NCBI GenBank assembly: GCA_009773075.1
Contig: WOUX01000001.1
Location: 1-5,968 of the forward strand
DNA from: a bacterium
Lineage (GTDB): Bacteria > Desulfobacterota > UBA8473
Reading direction: 5' to 3'
DNA: 5,968 nt
Position 1 is the first letter of the stretch; the number at the start of each line of letters is the position of its first letter. Position numbers and translations under genes: made by a program. Below are positions 5,375 to 5,968 of this stretch, in pieces. Under the pieces are notes generated by a model. It was not told where the DNA came from. It did not search any database and worked only from the letters and a program-made list of their open reading frames with translations.

Positions 5375-5968
5375 ATGATTATAGGAAAACTAATTGCGAG
5401 GAATGCAAAAAGGCATCCCAATAAGACCGCTTTGGTGTCTGGTGATTATGTTTTCACCTTTACGGAGTTTAATGAAAGAGTAAATAAGCTGGCAAATACC
5501 TTGGCTGACCTGGGAGTAAAGAAAGGAGACAGAATAGCAGCCTTATTGGACAACTGTCATCAATATGTGGAGTTATACTGTTCTGCACCCAAGTGTGGAT
5601 TTGTACTGGTACCCCTTAACTACATGTTGAGTGGAAAGGAACTGGCTTTTATCATAAATAATTCTGGCGCGAATACCCTTTTTCTGGGGGAAAAATATAT
5701 TAATACCATTAACTCCGTAAGAGGGGATTTAAAAGGAGTAAAACATTTCATCATCATTGGAACCCCTACCGAGGGAATGAAAAGCTACGAAGAGATCATT
5801 TCTGGATACCCGGCGGATGAACCGAAGGTGGATATTAGTGAGGATGATCTTGCCTATCTCTTATATACCAGTGGTACAACGGGTTTGCCCAAAGGGGTCA
5901 TGCATAGTCACAGGAGCATACTTGAGATCGTAACGCAGTATGTTATTTTGCCAAACTTAAAAAGAGAC
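5375..5968 (+). CDS. Acyl-CoA synthetase (AMP-forming, long/medium-chain fatty acid CoA ligase type), 5' part
   Basis: From ATG 5375 the frame stays open for 198 codons to the right edge, so the gene is incomplete; family members usually exceed 500 residues. The protein is a class I adenylate-forming enzyme. It has the N-terminal subdomain with TFTEFNERVNKLANTLADLGVKKGDRIA (about 29-56) and VPLNYMLSGKEL (about 83-94). The nucleotide-binding P-loop-like A3 motif, YTSGTTGLPKGVMHSHR, covers about residues 164-180. These enzymes activate a carboxylic acid with ATP to an acyl-AMP, then transfer it to CoA. The A5, A8 and A10 motifs and the acyl-pocket residues lie outside the window, so chain length or aromatic versus fatty substrate cannot be judged. 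The gene probably has its own promoter (5291-5319) and lies 87 bases after the small membrane-protein gene. A shared pathway with the mutase at the left edge is conceivable but unproven. Confidence 0.88.
   Translation, partial: MIIGKLIARNAKRHPNKTALVSGDYVFTFTEFNERVNKLANTLADLGVKKGDRIAALLDNCHQYVELYCSAPKCGFVLVPLNYMLSGKELAFIINNSGANTLFLGEKYINTINSVRGDLKGVKHFIIIGTPTEGMKSYEEIISGYPADEPKVDISEDDLAYLLYTSGTTGLPKGVMHSHRSILEIVTQYVILPNLKRD

Overview
The window looks like chromosomal DNA from an anaerobic bacterium of the Desulfobacterota (sulfate-reducing or syntrophic 'deltaproteobacterial') type. The grounds are inference only. A split-type B12-dependent acyl-CoA mutase large subunit and a fatty-acid-type acyl-CoA ligase suggest acyl-CoA-based catabolism. 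A BepA-type periplasmic protease implies a Gram-negative envelope with an outer membrane. No rRNA, tRNA, CRISPR array or intact mobile element was seen.

Layout. (1) Positions 1-784, minus strand: the 5' 261 codons of an acyl-CoA mutase large subunit, running off the left edge. (2) 785-1060: a divergent intergenic region with three inverted repeats and candidate promoters. (3) 1061-2278, plus: a complete AmpG-like major facilitator permease. (4) 2279-2413: a short spacer with two small dyads. (5) 2414-3558, plus: a beta-ketoacyl-ACP synthase II (fabF) broken by an out-of-frame internal deletion of about 45 codons. (6) 3587-5005, plus: a BepA/YfgC-like M48 metalloprotease with a TPR tail. (7) 5045-5287, plus: an 80-residue single-pass membrane/coiled-coil protein of unknown function. 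(8) 5288-5374: a spacer with a good sigma70-like promoter. (9) 5375 to the right edge, plus: the N-terminal 198 residues of an acyl-CoA synthetase.

The broken fabF, the protease gene and the small membrane-protein gene are close together (gaps of 28 and 39 bases) and probably share a transcript. The acyl-CoA synthetase appears to have its own promoter. The mutase at the left edge is the most unusual gene. It aligns well with methylmalonyl-CoA/isobutyryl-CoA mutases, but the catalytic histidine, the substrate-carboxylate arginine, the substrate-pocket tyrosine and three CoA-contacting residues are all replaced. It is therefore unlikely to be an ordinary methylmalonyl-CoA mutase. A ligase that activates an acid and a mutase that rearranges the resulting CoA ester could belong to one pathway, but the window does not prove this link.
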